This document shows, piece by piece, positions 1 to 12,400 of a stretch of 64,000 bases of DNA. Under the pieces are notes generated by a model. That model was not told the DNA's origin and made no database searches. It saw only the letters and a list, made by a program, of their open reading frames with translations. The translations under genes were made by a program, and so were the position numbers. Source of the DNA: Nemophila menziesii (Eukaryota > Streptophyta > Magnoliopsida > Boraginales > Hydrophyllaceae); contig JARWIR010000008.1 in NCBI GenBank assembly GCA_029959085.1, positions 16,602,001 through 16,666,000 of the forward strand, in the 5' to 3' direction. Position 1 is the stretch's first letter; every line of letters starts with the position of its first letter.

Positions 1-42
1 TATTCTTTATACTGTTGTAGTTGATTATATTGTTAATAGACG

Positions 43-3000
43 ATGGCTTCGCTTATTGATAAGAGTTGGATTGATTCTGCTCATCGTGTTTTGCATGAAT
101 TTGTTAATGGGATAGAAGAATTTCTCGCATTTGTTCAGAAACAAGAAAATTTTAACGGTACTTTGTTTTGTTCGTGTAATGAATGTTCGAATAATCGTCG
201 TTTTAATGCCCAAAAGGTGAGATTTGGTCAAAGCATGGTGAGATTTTTACCGAGACTCAATATTTAGAAAATGAAACGTTGAATGTCTTTGACGATTTGA
301 GACCTACTTACGAGGGTTGTGGTCATTCGGGTGACACCGAGATGAGAGACTCGAACAATTCAATACGTGGAAGTTTTGAAACTTTATTCGAGGAATTGGA
401 GACTAAATTATACCCTAGATGTACAGTAATGAGTTCATTAAATTTCACTTCTAAGCTAATGCACGTGAAGGTGAAGAACAAGTGGACTAACACATCATTC
501 ACCGACATTCTGGAATTGTTGTGACGCGTGTTGCCCAAACCTCATACCTTGCCCGAGTCTTACGAGAAGTGCAACAAAAAGTTAAAAAATTTAGGTATGG
601 GGTATACTATTGTCAATGTTTTCTTGAAAGATTGTGCTTTATTTTACAATGAGAATGGATAACTCGATAAGTGTTCAGTATGTATTGAATCCAAATGGGA
701 CCCGAAGAAGGGTTAGAAAGTAGCGCATAAGAAACTCTGATATTTTACGATAGCGCCGAGGTTGCAGCGACGTTATGCTTCGAGACACACTGTCGAAGTT
801 ATGATTTGGAACCGTATAGGGAAGAGTACCGACCCATATGTATTGTGTCATACGGTTGATGGTGATAGTTGAAAGAGATTTGTAGAGCTACATCCTGAGT
901 TTGCTAGTGAACCTCATAATGTATTATTGGGTCTAGGTATCGATGGTTTTTGTCCGTTCTCTATCCATAACAACTCATATAACACGTGGCCAGTTATATT
1001 GACCGAATACAACTTTCCACCGTGGGTATACATGAAGTAAACCATATTTTATCTTTGCTTGTTGATTTTGAGTCCCCGTTCACCCCGTAAGGACATGGAT
1101 GTCTTTCTCTGCCCTGTTATAGATGAGTTGGAAGAGTTGTGGGAAAAAAGGATCCTTACGTATGATGCTCACACAAAGAAAGAGTTTACAATGAAGGTTT
1201 GTTTATTGTCCACGACTAATGATTACCCTACTAGGTCATACACGTCAGGGTGGCAGGTCAAGGTTACTTAGCTTGTCCAAAATGCATGGATTCTACTTCG
1301 TCACAGAAGGTGAAGAAAGAGGTATTTTGTTTTGATCATAGACGTTGGTTACCTGCTAGACATTGATTTAGAAAAGACAAAGTTTTATACCTGAGTACCT
1401 GGTGGTCCTTTGTGTGTTCTAAAAATAAATGCAATAAATAATCGAACCACAACCGCAAGTGTACGGTTGTCCCAAGTAGTATAACTGATAAAACAGATTC
1501 GTTCCAAGGACGGGATGGTTGACTACAATGCTTATCTATTAATGATTGATGCACTTATGAAAACAAGTAAATAAAATATGTTTGTTTGATTTTTGTTATT
1601 AAAACTACTAAATGAAAGACAAGTATTAAAATGCAAATAAAAGCTAAGACGCAAGTAAAATGAGTGAAAACGCAGTATGAGAAGTAGTACTTGAGAACGC
1701 AAGGATCCTCCCAATCTTATTTCCTAACTTATGTTGTTTAAGGGCTAAATTGGTCAATTACAATGGTCGGGATTCTAAATTCCTTATACCCCCGTCAGGG
1801 TGGACTATAAGGCGATCCTAAAGTGTCACTAGTCCCGTCAGGGTAAATATGATCCACTGTTGGATGATTAAGTATTATTACCTCATTGGCCCTAGGATTA
1901 GCTAAGCTCGTCAGAATCATTAACTTCTATCCTAGATTGAATAAATGGTTCCGTATTTAAACCCTCCGTCAGGATGATCCAATTGCCACTAATTGGAATA
2001 GCCTAAATACTATTACCTGTTCCTAGTTCATGACGCTAAAAACAGTAAATATTCATGATTTATCGAAAAGAGTAAAAACCCTAATTTAGTTTAATTCAAT
2101 AAAAACCCAAATTCAACATTCGTTAATTAATAAGAATTGGGATTCACCCATTGTTTGTTCTCAAGCACTAAATAAAACTTAGCTCATATTAAAAAGAAAT
2201 ACGAAATTAAAATTAAAGGAATTCATATTGTTTACAGAATTAAAAAGATAAAAGAACCTAATTTCCGGAATCGGAATGACTACGAACGGAGATATAGACC
2301 CTCTCCAGCTCTTGTAGCTTCTTCTCCTTCCTTCAGTTGCTTCTCTCTGGTGTTTTTAATCTTGCAGAATGTGAATTGTGTGTAAAATAGAAGTCAAGGG
2401 CTGATTTTATAGGTGGAAATTCGGACTTGGACCTAGGCTTTTAATTAAATGAAATATAAAAGGCCCAAGTCCACTAACTTAGCCCAAAATCCCGTAACTG
2501 CTGATATACCTTCACTAAAACAGCTTTTCCCGATGCGTTACAACTCCGATTGACCTCATTCCAGTTGCTAAAGTTCCGTAATTCGATAAGGAATGATTTC
2601 TCTTCAAAGGTCAACAGCTAGATCATCGCTTAAGCACCTCGAAATCAGCAATCTATGGCCTGGAAAATGGATTTTCAGCTCTAAAAATAATATCTTCGGG
2701 ATTTCTTTTCAAGTCTTGACTCTATCTTTTGATCTTTGACTTTCTCCTCGGGTTCCTCTTTTAGCTAACATCTAAAACCTGTAAAATACTCACTAAAAAT
2801 ACCAATATTACGCGCAAAAGCTTAATAAATCAAAAATGCTAGAGTTAAAAGAGGAAAATCATATTATTGCATATTTAGTCCAAAAGTCTATCGAAATGAT
2901 TAAATAAACACCAAAAATGATGTCTCCTAAGGGTCGAAAATAAGAACATTTAAGGAGACATCAGTACCTTTTATAAGGCTGTCCCGAGGAAACATAGTCC

Positions 3001-4709
3001 TGCTGATATTCAGACACAGTTAGATGGGTTGACCATTGTGTTTCCCGGTAAACACAAGGATTTTGGGGGCAAGACGACGAAGAAAACTGGTCCTCGTTAG
3101 TTCTATTGGAAGAAAAAGAGTATTCTTTATCGTTTACCTTATTGGTCCAATTTTTTTTAAAACATAACATTAATGTTATGCATTGCGAGAAGAATGTGTG
3201 CGATGGTTTGCTCGGTACAATTATAGGTCTTGATGGGAAAATAAACAAAGATAACGTGAAAGCAAGAACTAATCTTAAAGATATGGGAATCAGGAAAAAA
3301 GTATGGTTGATATCAAGAGACGGTAAAGCAATATTGAAGCGAACAAAGTATACATGGTCAACGGATAAGCGGAAAATATTTCTTGACTGGTTGAAGGCAC
3401 AGAAGTTTCCCGATGGTTTTGCATCTAGTTTGAGAGATAATGTTCAAAGTGATACAGGAAAGATTATTGGGATGAAATCTCATGACTATCACGTGATCAT
3501 GCAGTATCGTGGCTAGTATCCCAGGTTTATTGAAGATAAATCGATTAGCGATGCTATTATTAGGTTAGCTAACGTGTTTAGAGTCATCTATAAGAAAAAT
3601 CCCAGTAGGAAAGAGTTAGAATCGGGTAAGGCGGAAGTGGTTGAAGTTATGTGTAGACTAGAAATAATTTTGCCTTCCGCGTTTTTCGATATAATGATCC
3701 ACCTGGTTATACACTTATACGATGAAGCTTTATTAGGTGACCCTGTTCAGATGCGATGGATGTACCCGTTTGAACGGTATTTAAAGAAGTCAAAGGAATA
3801 CATACGAAACTCGGCTAGGCCGAAGGGTTCAATCGCCGAGGGATACACTGTACAAGAGACTTTGACTTTCATATAGTGTTATATTCAAGAAGAAACAAAA
3901 GTACAATGATCCGGGAAGATATACCGAGACTGTACCTAAACCTAAAGATTTATCCGTATTTAAGAGCCAGTGTAATCCACTGGGTAAAAAAGAGTTTGGT
4001 GCTTTGCCATATATAGAGAAGGAACAAATAAACTGGTACATCCTACTTAATTGCGACGAGGTCCAACATTTAATGACATACGTAGATCATTAGGATTTAT
4101 TATTTTTGCATTCATTCTGAAAAAGAATATTGACTTTAGTCTTCAAATGTACAGAGAACACAAAGCCACACTATCGTGCCCTGAAGATGAAAAAGAGAGG
4201 CTTCACCGACAAAATTTTTGAGAGTGGTTTATGCATAAGGTATAGTTTCATTCAAATATCAAATTAAGAATCAATGTTAGACAATACTGTTATAATTGTT
4301 ATCGTTTGTAGGTTTAAGAAATGAAAAATGTCGGTGATGCATTTGCTACCCATGAGATGATTTCATTGGCTAGTATGTCTCATGGTCCGATTTATAGATA
4401 CGATTCATGTGTTATGAACGGTACAAATGGGTTACTCGTGAAAAAGGAGAAAAAAGAGTGACTTAGGATTACAGACTATGTACCATGTATGATGGGAAAC
4501 CGTATTACAGTGAATTAGTCAAGATTTTAGAGGTAACATTCGATGGTGGTTGTTTTGTTGTGTTATTCGAGTGTAAGTGGTATAAAACGAGCAATGCAAA
4601 TAATGGGGTAACCATTATTAATACATCCAGTTATTTTTGGAGCGAAGAACCATACATTTTAGTAACGCAAGCAAAAAAAGTGTTAAATGGGTTTTTGAAG
4701 ATTAAATAG
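43..4709 (+). pseudogene. CACTA (En/Spm) TNP2-like transposase, broken
   Basis: Remnant of a CACTA transposon transposase. The order of recognisable parts is right for TNP2: a transposase-associated domain at 43-260 (MASLIDKSWID, then CSCNECSNNRR), a central transposase part at about 700-3500 (for example the HRRWLPARH-like stretch near 1340 and HNINVMHCEKNVCDGLLGT near 3160), a DUF4218-like part at 3470-3880 (KSHDYHVIMQ; MRWMYPFERYLKK), and a DUF4216-like C-terminus at 4480-4709 (VVLFECKWY; EEPYILVTQAKKV). It cannot be functional: the frame shifts several times before 1300, an in-frame TAG sits at 3514, and a solo LTR splits it at 1400-2963. The CACTA termini are not visible, so the left end probably lies outside the window. 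Family identification is confident from motifs; exact exon borders are not. Confidence 0.85.
1400..2963 (-). mobile_element. Solo LTR of a Ty3/gypsy-type element, inserted in the CACTA gene
   Basis: A 1,564-bp insertion begins TGGTGGTCC and ends GGAGACATCA, so read on the minus strand it is TG...CA. It is flanked by a perfect 5-bp target duplication, GTACC, at 1395-1399 and 2964-2968. Removing it rejoins the TNP2 reading (before: ARHxFRKDKVLYL; after: FYKAVPRKHSPADIQ). Its sequence matches the LTRs at 6214-7991 and 46453 onward, including the terminal hairpin TGATGTCTCC...GGAGACATCA at 2919-2963 and CCGTCAGGGT-type blocks. No internal retroelement sequence is present, so it is a solo LTR left by unequal recombination (inference). 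Confidence 0.9.
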
Positions 4710-4719
4710 CTAATGTGAT

Positions 4720-4925
4720 AAATGGAAATAGAAACTATGAACTAAAATAAAATTAAAATTACGCTAATTAAAATATGGATAAATAAGATGAGAATGTTTT
4801 CTTGAGTTTTACTAGTAATCCTCTATGTAGCTAATCTAATGTTTGTATGAATAAGGATGAAATGGTAATTTCTCATTAGCCGAGATTCTATTATCTCTCT
4901 AACTCCCGCCAGGGTAGCTTAGATA
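4720..4925 (-). repeat. LTR fragment of the same gypsy family
   Basis: This stretch resembles the LTR interior at about 6403-6610 (a GATTCTATTATCTCTC-like block, then a CTAACTCCCGCCAGGGTAGC-type block). It has no LTR terminus. It directly abuts the zinc-knuckle part of gag at 4927, marking a deletion junction that removed pol. Confidence 0.55.
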
Positions 4926-4926
4926 G

Positions 4927-6119
4927 TTATTCTATGACCATAGAGACCTCTTCCGAGTGATCCCTATATATGCCTTTAGTACCCGGTTGGTGATTCCCAC
5001 AATTCATCACGAAACCAATTGATTCTAGAATTCCTTCACACTCTTTCCACACATGATCATTGACCCCACAACGCGAACAACCTTGTGCCTCTTGCACTAG
5101 TTTCATCTTAGCTTGTTTCCCTTGGAAACCTTCCTTCATCTTAAGTGCCAACTTTTTCATTTGATTCTCGACCGACTAGATCTTAGCCTTTACAACATTA
5201 TCATTATTTAAACGCAATGTACCTTTTGCATTGTAATAGGAGGTCGCAACTGTGGCCAACTCCTCTCGGTTTTGACTATCTTTTCTAGACCAAATGCGAC
5301 CTCAGCAGGATCCATGGACACAAAACTTTCTCCTCTAAGGTTGTCTACCCTCAAACATGACTCGTAGTTAATACCTTGATCGAACATTGATAATTGAAGT
5401 GCTGGGGCATATCCATGAAGTGGACATCTAGCTAATCTCTGTTGAAGCCTTGTCCATGCCTCTCATACACTCTCGCTACTATCTTGACAGAAATATGCAA
5501 GTGCCATTTGATCCTTCATTCTCATACTAGTGTATAATAACGATCAAAGAACTTAACTTGTAACTCGTCCCATGACGGAATCAGATTAGATGGTTGACTC
5601 TACAACCATTCACCAGCACCCCTAGTCAAGAAAAATGGAAACATGAAGTAATACAACTTCTCGCGTGTAATTCCTCGAGTATTGTAGGCATAACAAATCT
5701 TCATTAACTTTTGAGTCAACCTCAACGGATCTTGTTTTGCTTCAGTGCCCATAGCTCATGAACTGACTCAACACACCTTGGTCGGGATTGAATCTCATAG
5801 CTTAGAACACTGGAGGGCAAATGCTTAATAGTTGAACACAGAATGGACCTCCTTGACCAAGAAGACCTTGTTCTCGGTGTTAATTATTCTGTGGACCTCC
5901 TCTATTGGCTACTATTTGTGGTGGTACTCCTTGGGTAATTTGAATTTGTTGATTAAGATTCTCCCCAGGTGGTACATCTTCTACTCGTGGGTTTACATTC
6001 TCCACAACTTCTACTAAAAACGGATCAATTACACTCGACATCACCTTGTTCTTCTTTTTCTCTATTTCTCGCCTTTCTGAGCTAAGATTAGTTTCTCGGG
6101 ACCTGAGAGCATGCACCAA
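4927..6119 (-). pseudogene. Retrotransposon gag remnant
   Basis: The minus strand encodes pieces of a gypsy gag polyprotein. At 5160-4927 there is a CCHC-type zinc knuckle context (CSRCGVNDHVWKEC), and at 6119-5880 a start-proximal piece (MVHALRSRETNLSSERREIE) followed by a Pro/Gln-rich stretch. The part between 5160 and 5880 reads as gag only with frame changes and stops, so no intact protein is made. It lies just downstream of the primer-binding region, as expected for gag. Confidence 0.65.
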
Positions 6120-6186
6120 AACCTAAAGAAAAACTCAAACAAATAAAAACTTCTACACTAATGCTAAAAAGAATAACTAACAAGAA

Positions 6187-6213
6187 AAATCCCCAACAAC
6201 GATGCCAAAAAGT
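6187..6213 (-). other. Primer-binding region of gypsy element
   Basis: On the minus strand, immediately after the LTR end (GGACCCACCA), the sequence reads CTTTTTGGCATCGTTGTTGG. This is a decayed form of the TTTTTGGCGCCGTTGCCGGGG signature that follows the 5' LTR in many plant Ty3/gypsy elements. It fixes the orientation of the element. Confidence 0.6.
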
Positions 6214-7182
6214 TGGTGGGTCCTAGAGTGTGCTAAAATATCGAAAACAAAAGCACACACACCCAGGAAAAACCACGAGAAACTCTAGGCAAGTGTATAG
6301 GTCGTTCACAAGTAATAGTAAGTAAAGTAAAAGCTTTTTCTCAGGGATTGATCGATTAGCTCAAACTCGTGTTCAGATTTAAGCATAGATGAAATTACTT
6401 GTTTAAACTGAAACATAAATAAATAAGATATTTGTTTGGATTTCTAACAATAACTACTAAATCAAGTAAAGAATTGAGGTGAGATATAACTTATGTTCAC
6501 AAGTACCTACCTATCTTACTAAATATTTATTCAATGTATAAGGGTGAATTGAGCTATTATAAGTAGTCGGGATTCTAAAATCCTTCTAACTCCCTCTAAG
6601 GTAGCTTAGAAGGAAACCTCAACACTAATAAGGGACATGGGTCAGGAGACCCTACGCAATGATCCGTGAATAATATATAAACCTAATGACTATCTAGATA
6701 GGCAATCCCCTAAGGATCACTACCGCACACTAGGCGATTATTACCTGTTTCTGTCCCTAACCCACCCCCTCCCCCGTCGGGGTGACAGTATAGGAAACGT
6801 AGGTCAAACTAGAGATGTACATGCTCTAGAATTTTTATCAAAACCATTCATAATACAATTATAAAACCAAGCTCAAATCAATTAAAAGGAATTCCCAAAT
6901 AGCATTAAAATAACAAATAGTAACTTAGGGTTTATACAGAATGCAAACTAATCTATGGGATGATTAGTTCATGATTACAGAAATAAAAATAAAAAGTAAA
7001 AGACCGAAATTATGGTTAAACCAAAAATCTAAATCTAATTACCCTAATGATAGAGACAAGAAGATGCAAAATTGATGTTGTGATACTCCAACTCTGTTTC
7101 TTCCTCTCTAGGTCTACTTCCTCTCTAATTCTTCAGTAAGATGCTCAATGGAATGACGAGGAACTGTATCTAATGTTGGATA

Positions 7183-7185
<3 letters not shown>

Positions 7186-7264
<79 letters not shown>
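7186..7264. repeat. (TA)n microsatellite
   Basis: About 39 uninterrupted TA units within the gypsy LTR. Confidence 0.95.
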
Positions 7265-7267
<3 letters not shown>

Positions 7268-7756
7268 AGTCATGGTCTAGGTTTAAGTGACCTAATCCAT
7301 CCCAAATACGTTTTTCTCCAAGAGTGGACTGGTTCGAGTCATGCCAGCTGTGAAATAAATAATTTCTTCATTACAGCTCCAAATCACGAGCCGTCAGCGG
7401 CCACGTGTTACTAACTCAGATGACTATATATATATAAAAGGGACCCTTTAAATAATTGGTGAATCTCATGTGGCATCGAAAATAATTCACTTTTAAATTT
7501 GCCGACAACTCTTACACTTTCGAAAATGGCTTTTTTGTCCTTTAACTCTTACTTTTGCAACTGATCTCCTTTCTTCGACTTATTATACATGATTTGGCAT
7601 ATTATATCATCCTTGTACCTATGAGTTTCACAAATAACACAACAATTACACCAAAAAATCTCTAAGAAGTAACAAATCTCCAAAACAAGGTAAGAAACGA
7701 GAATATATCAAATAATGGAGAAAAATCCCTTAGCTAGACACATAATGAACCTAAAA

Positions 7757-7937
7757 GAGTAATGCTGAATATCACCCCAAATTGCATCACCTTTATATCG
7801 CCCCTTATTTGGACCAATCATAAAAGAGAGAGAAAATGATCAATCGGGAAAGAGAAATCACATGATTGGTCCATTTTAAATCCACCTAGGAGGCGATATA
7901 CATGTGATGCAATTTGGGGTGATATTTAACATTACTC
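7757..7937. mobile_element. MITE with long terminal inverted repeats
   Basis: A 181-bp non-coding element begins GAGTAATGCTGAATATCACC and ends with the imperfect inverted copy GGTGATATTTAACATTACTC. The inverted repeats extend about 45 bp inward with few mismatches, through CAAATTGCATCAC. It is flanked by AACCTAAAA (7748-7756) and AACCTAAAT (7938-7946), a 9-bp duplication with one mismatch. That length suggests a Mutator-type non-autonomous element; an 8-bp hAT-type duplication is the alternative. Confidence 0.85.
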
Positions 7938-7991
7938 AACCTAAATGATGTCTCGTAACTAGATTATTATATCACAAATATAGAGACATCA

Positions 7992-8664
7992 TAAAATAGA
8001 ATGAACAAATTCAAATGATTTTTTTAATCGATAAATAGTATTAGAAAACTATTGTTAATTATATTTTTTATATAAATTATAATTAGGTATATTTAACAGT
8101 AATTAATATATATTGATGGTAATATTTGTTTATCTCACACACGCACACGTATATGCATACGCACACGCACATGCGCACACACACAAATGTCCATTTAAGT
8201 TATAAATCTTAAAATTTATTCCTAACCGTACAACCTAACTTAGTTTTTTTTTTTTAATTTTCTAATTATAAAAATATTAATTATTAATTAATTTTAATTA
8301 TAGAAATTAATTTTATGATTAAATCAAATTATAGAAATATCAATTATTAATTTTTTTTCTAGCATGGCGTCCCGCAAAGGCAGAGATAAGTGAAGGGTAA
8401 ATTCTTTTTCTTTTTCAACCGAGGCGGGAGATGAGGGTGAAAGTCTCTTTACCAAAGAAATTTTATTTTACCTTTCTTTTCTAGTACTTTTGGAAAAAAA
8501 AAATCTTTTTTACCCTATCATCCTCTTCTTAAAAAAGAAAACAATCTGATTTTTTTTAACCTCAAATCCCTATTGAAATATCTATAATCTTTTTTGATGA
8601 TTCATAATTAGAATATTTTACAAATTAAAGATTTTTTTAGAGATTTTATTTGTTTCCAAATTAG
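7992..8664. repeat. Dispersed AT-rich segment, left flank of the giant MULE
   Basis: Non-coding. It is homologous, with gaps, to 49960-50770 (for example ATTAATTTT/ATTAATTACTAATT blocks and the TCTCTTTACC block near 8445 and 50745). Its right part, from GATGATTCATAATTAGAATA to TTTGTTTCCAAATT, matches 60340-60450 and 54870-54935. In those copies the same sequence leads on to a SKP1-like gene. It contains a CA/CG-rich microsatellite at 8137-8188. No gene is visible. Confidence 0.7.
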
Positions 8665-8674
8665 AAAAAAAAAA
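8665..8674. repeat. Left target-site duplication of giant MULE (A10)
   Basis: Ten A residues directly before GGGGAAATTAATTATAAAAG. The right end has ten A at 40642-40651. A duplication of 9-11 bp is usual for MULEs. A homopolymer is weak evidence alone, but the flanks rejoin a sequence that exists without the insertion near 60340-60620. Confidence 0.6.
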
Positions 8675-9438
8675 GGGGAAATTAATTATAAAAGCCTGGA
8701 AGGCACACCACATTCGGCTATAAGGCCTAGTGCCAACTAAGGACTAAATGTCTAGTTACTAACCCAACTAGTAAGGGTATTAACGCAAATACCATACAGT
8801 CCATCTTTATCTGCCATCTACACGTGTCTACTCAATAGTGTACACTACTAATCATTTCAAAACAATTTTCTTTCCCTCTCTCTTAATAGCAACCGGTGTA
8901 TTTGGTTGTAGTTCATCAATACTGTAGGCGTTTCAGTTCTCTTACACATACCGAGACAACCGGCTACAACCATATCTACACCATATTGATCCATAACGGC
9001 AGGTATAAACATCGGATTTACAGATGTATCTCACGATTAAGCTTGATTCTGTCACCGGGTCATCGTGCTAAATACTTCCAGAGTAAAGATTAGGAAGTAA
9101 AGAAGAGCTGTTCATCGTGAAGCCCTAATTCGAATTACCAAATACGAAAGGTAATCTTTTTTGTTTATATTCCATAGTTTGTTAATAGAAGCATCGTCTT
9201 TGTTTTATCATCCTAAAACCCTAAGCGCTATTATGTAAGAACCTTAGTCTGATAGTGGAAGCATCGACTTTGTTTTTTTGATTATATTCACATAAGATAG
9301 GTACATGAAAATGTTACTGTGGATATTCAGATGTGTATATACCCATTCAATAATCTGCTATTTAGTCATTACCTACATTCAATAATGTAACCGTATAATA
9401 ATATTAATGATGTATTATATTTCGTTGTATACAGCATA
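8675..9438 (+). promoter_or_regulatory. Left terminus and promoter/5' leader of MULE gene 1
   Basis: Non-coding. It contains the element end, then the upstream region of the first paralogous gene. A likely 5'-leader intron runs from the donor at 9151 (GAAAG|GTAATC) to the acceptor at 9434 (TATACAG|CATAATG), just before the start codon. The two sister genes have introns in the same place. No convincing TATA box was identified. Confidence 0.45.
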
Positions 9439-12400
9439 ATGACAGAGGACAGATGCTCGTTAGCAGCTGTATTCAAAATTGTCCGCAACAGTAATATGAC
9501 GCCATACTATTTCAAGTCATTAGAACGATCACCCTTTTATCCACTTTTCTGCGGGATGAAAGAATTCAAAGGATCGAAACGGTGGGAGAAAAACGACGAC
9601 CTAATAGCTGAACTTCTGATGAACTATGATGAGCGGGGGGAAGTATATAGGTTTGGGGGTGTGCCTCTAAAAATCACCCCTATGGATGTAAGGTTAATTA
9701 TGGGTGTTACGGGTGGTAATGAGCGTGTGCCGAAGCACGTAAGAGCTGATCTAGGCCCGGGTAGGTGGTTCCAGAAGACGTTCCCTAATGTAAAGACTAC
9801 CGGGACATTATCACAGTCGGCTGTAAAAAAGGTTATAAATCGTATTCTAACCCAGAAAAATGGTGATAGAGACACACTTACAAAATGTGTGAATATGCTA
9901 GCTATGTCTACAATTTTCTATCCATCAGGCTCAGGCCGCATCACTCAATGGCATATAAAAATATCAGAGAATTTAAGTGAGTTAAAAACATTTGACTGGC
10001 CTCAACACATAGCTGATCATGTTATGAGTGGTGACACTATTTTGGGGAGAGGGTGCTCTCTTCTATTGGTGGTAAGTATGAGAAGCAGAATTTCTTTTTT
10101 TTATTGCCATATCAAACCATTGACGTTTTTTTTTTTCCAGCCTTGGCTGAATGAACATGTATACATACCTGGTAGGGTACCAGAGGATGAAAATGCATTC
10201 CCCAGGATATTTAAATGGGACATATCTTCTGGTGTGGCTGATTTTCGCGAATCAGTACTCGAAAAAATTACTCCAGACATGGTATGTATGGAAGGTTGTT
10301 TACTACATATATGTATATATTAACCAAACTTTTTTTTCACGCTTACTTGTTAACATGTAGGTAAGGAAATTGGATCTTGAAATGAATGACAAAGAGATGG
10401 ATGTGTTTGGTGTGGTTCGTATACAAACTGGTGTTACAACTGAAAGGTTAGACAATCCACAACAAGAATTAGGGTTAGGTCACCAGTCAGACAGCCATAA
10501 CGGGGCTACGTCTGATGAATTAACCAATGTTAAAATGGAGTTAGAGTCAGTAAAAAAGGAAAATGCTGAATTAAGGATAGAACTAGAGCAATACAAAACG
10601 GATAACTGTACTTTACGTGGAGAGATCCGGCAATTGATCATGCGAGCCAGGGAGAATACAAAAACATTTGTTGGTGGGTGCGAGCTTCATGAAGAGGTAG
10701 GTGTCGGATTGGTTGCAGCTCGTACTAATGATCACCCAAGACAGATTTTAGTGGATAATCCTATATCAGCACCAATAGTTGAAGGTGGCGATAAAGACGG
10801 TAACACTCTTTCAGAAAACGTTTCTGCTGCTGTTAAAATAGATAAAAAGAAAAACGGCCATATTAACCAGGGGGGAGCTGAACAAATTGGGTCAGAAATG
10901 TGTGATAATCGGGGAGAGCAGATTCGCTGTTTACATGAAAATAGTTTCAGTCAATGGGGAGTCTTGCAGGCAGATGAAGTTGGTGATGGTCCAGGAAAAA
11001 ATAATACTCCTCGAAAAGAACTTGATACAGAAAATCACCAAGTTTTGGGCCATATAGATAATCAATTGAGTGGGGGGCTGAACGTAGGCGAACCTAAAAT
11101 CACAGGGTCTAAGAATGGCCAAAAAAGGGGCTTCATTGTAGAAGTGAAAAAAAAGGACAGGAGGGGTACTAGACGTAAAGCCTGTGGTAGTGAATGGATA
11201 TCTGCCCGGTCAAAAAAAAGGGCTAGGAACGACAAAAAAAATAACGCTGCCGACAACGTAATATTATCGCCCACAGTAGCCGTGCCAAGCAAAGATACAA
11301 TTATGAACAAGGAGGCCGATCCACATACTGAAACAGTAATGGGTGATAAGCAGGTGAATGACTATAGTGGGGTAGGTGAGGCAGATGGTGATGAAGGATT
11401 ATGTATGATGACAAATGAAGTGGTGAATTGTGGAGACGATAATAAGAAGCCTGAGATACCTGTGGATCTGGGGGACTCCACTGTTTTGGTTAACGGATTT
11501 GGCAATTTGATTGGGGAGGTGGTTTTGGATGAGATGGATAATACCGTATGTAAGAAGAGCAAGAAAAGGAATTCAATGGTGGAACGTATAAAAAATGACG
11601 ATAGGGGTAATAGGAGAAAAGCTATTGGGAGCCCCTTCATATCAATCAGACCAACGAAAGGAGCGAGGACCAGAAAAAAACTTCTCGAGCCCGTAAACGT
11701 AGTGGTGTCTAACACAACTGCTGTCTCAACTAAAGATAAAACAGTCAGTAATGGTACAGAAAATCAGTCAGATGTATCTGGTGCATTGATAGAGTTTGAG
11801 GCCAACGTTGACGATGATTATGATGACTGTTGTATTGTAGCGACCGATCATCCCCGGAAAATGGTGTTATTCAAGGCGGAACGTGTACTGTTGCAACATA
11901 TTATTGAACAACTAGACAAGGACACAGCTGTGTGGCGTATGCATAATATGAGAATATCTGCCGGTGACTGTATGATGATAGGCGAACAGGATCGAGTGAA
12001 ATGGCAGGTATTAATTTATTCCATATTCCGAGAAAATAACATTGTTCAGAATTCATACGTGGTTTAATTATTGCATTTTGTTGCCTAATATGTGTTTTGT
12101 TAGTTTGTTGATTTTATGTTGCAGTACTGGATTGACAGTTGTGATGGAAAGGATTGTGGTTTTTTACCAGCCCGTGGATACGTAAGTAATAAGTTCATAT
12201 ATTTGTAAGTATCAGTTTGTTGATTTTTTTTTCTTTCAGCACAAAAGAAAATCGGAGTCTGACGAAGATTACAAGAACCGATGCCAAATGGTCACAGATC
12301 AAAGTGTTCAAATTTTACGCTCCAAACGGTTTCTCTTAATACCTCTTCTGACGAAAGCTGGGATTGCAAAGCTGTGGAGCGCTCTTGTATACGACAACAG

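Larger units (their letters stand above)
4720..7991 (-). mobile_element. Truncated Ty3/gypsy LTR retrotransposon
   Basis: Minus-strand element with, in order, a 5' LTR (7991 down to 6214), a primer-binding region, a decayed gag (6119 down to 4927) and a fragment of LTR-like sequence at 4720-4925. No pol reading frames are present between gag and that fragment, so the centre is deleted. The LTR is the same family as the solo LTR at 1400-2963. No target duplication can be assigned because the low-coordinate end is truncated against the CACTA remnant. Confidence 0.8.
6214..7991 (-). repeat. 5' LTR of gypsy element, carrying a MITE and a TA repeat
   Basis: Runs from TGGTGGGTCC at 6214 to GAGACATCA at 7991. 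Read on the minus strand it starts TGATGTCTC and ends CCACCA. Subtracting the nested MITE (181 bp plus its target duplication) leaves about 1.59 kb, close to the 1,564-bp solo LTR at 1400-2963. The terminal 46 bp (7946-7991) form the hairpin TGATGTCTC...GAGACATCA seen in all copies of this family. Confidence 0.8.

Noticed and set aside
8675..8760. Long classical terminal inverted repeats for the giant MULE
   Set aside because: The two ends share only short matches by eye, so the element is reported as non-TIR rather than TIR type.
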